From: Alphaproteobacteria bacterium
Lineage (GTDB): Bacteria > Pseudomonadota > Alphaproteobacteria > Rhizobiales > Aestuariivirgaceae
Direction: 5' to 3'
DNA: 12,885 nt
NCBI GenBank assembly: GCA_024279045.1
Contig: JAJRRZ010000163.1
Coordinates: 1 to 12,885 of the forward strand
In this document: positions 12,761 to 12,885 of the stretch, one piece after another
Layout: the number at the start of each line of letters is the position of its first letter
Position numbering within the stretch: position 1 is the stretch's first letter
Position numbers and translations under genes: made by a program
Notes under the pieces: model-generated
What the model saw: the letters and a program-made list of their open reading frames with translations, nothing else
The model's database searches: none
Told to the model about the DNA's origin: nothing

Positions 12761-12885
12761 ATGGGCCTTGAACAACTGCTCGACGACTATGGCTGGTGGA
12801 TTGCCGGGATGCTGCTGCTCATCGGCGAAGTGCTCGTGCCCGGCATCTTCCTGATGTGGCTGGGGCTGGCGGCGCTGGTGGTGGG
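12761..12885 (+). CDS. nfeD: NfeD-family membrane protein, N-terminal fragment (runs off right edge)
   Basis: Only 41 complete codons are inside the window. The translation MGLEQLLDDYGWWIAGMLLL continues into IGEVLVPGIFLMWLGLAALV. The LIGEVLVPGIFLMWLGLAA pattern (hydrophobic with Glu, Pro, Gly) is typical of the first membrane hairpin of NfeD/YbbJ proteins. GGAAGGGGG lies about 11 bases before the ATG, and the gene begins 30 bases after the qmcA stop. NfeD proteins have an OB-fold domain after the membrane segments and interact with SPFH partners; that domain lies beyond the window. The assignment rests on this short stretch plus its place after a stomatin-like gene. Confidence 0.85.
   Translation, partial: MGLEQLLDDYGWWIAGMLLLIGEVLVPGIFLMWLGLAALVV

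Overview
The window is GC-rich and densely coded. Its gene content points to an alphaproteobacterium, possibly a Rhodospirillales relative: a TakP/FcbT-type TRAP transporter with a Tat-exported binding protein, a YqaA/DedA-like protein next to DsbB, and a QmcA/NfeD pair. The taxonomy is inferred from gene families and style only. There is no phage, CRISPR, rRNA, tRNA or defence locus, and most of the window is ordinary metabolism and envelope biology.

Layout. Bases 1-700 (minus) hold the N-terminal part of galU, which runs off the left edge. galE is divergent from it at 872-1873, so the pair makes UDP-glucose and UDP-galactose for surface polysaccharide. A hairpin element (1885-2049) separates galE from an MltB-family lytic transglycosylase (2117-3283). 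dsbB and a yqaA-type membrane protein form a minus-strand pair (3294-4428). Back-to-back with them is a PldB-like alpha/beta hydrolase (4427-5557), which ends in a clear intrinsic terminator (5617-5650). From 11433 leftwards the minus strand carries dctP, dctQ, dctM and then acs (acetyl-CoA synthetase, 5847-7799), an arrangement suited to taking up a small organic acid and activating acetate. At the right edge qmcA (11783-12730) and the start of nfeD (12761 onward) form a plus-strand pair.

The least ordinary content is in the gaps. Three 165-172 bp imperfect palindromes, with no room for a transposase, look like non-autonomous MITE-like elements. Two (5678-5849 and 10172-10337) are copies of one family, about 90% identical by hand alignment. 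The third (1885-2049) is a different family with related ends. All have TA or near-TA at both borders and share the terminal pattern GG-TC-GGACTCA. Each has one end within about 12 bp of a stop codon. One supplies the last base of the acs stop codon, and one lies between dctP and dctQ, where a transcribed hairpin could separate binding-protein expression from membrane-subunit expression. The acs upstream gap also holds a good sigma-70-like promoter overlapped by two inverted repeats.

All calls come from reading the sequence by eye. No database search or folding calculation was run.
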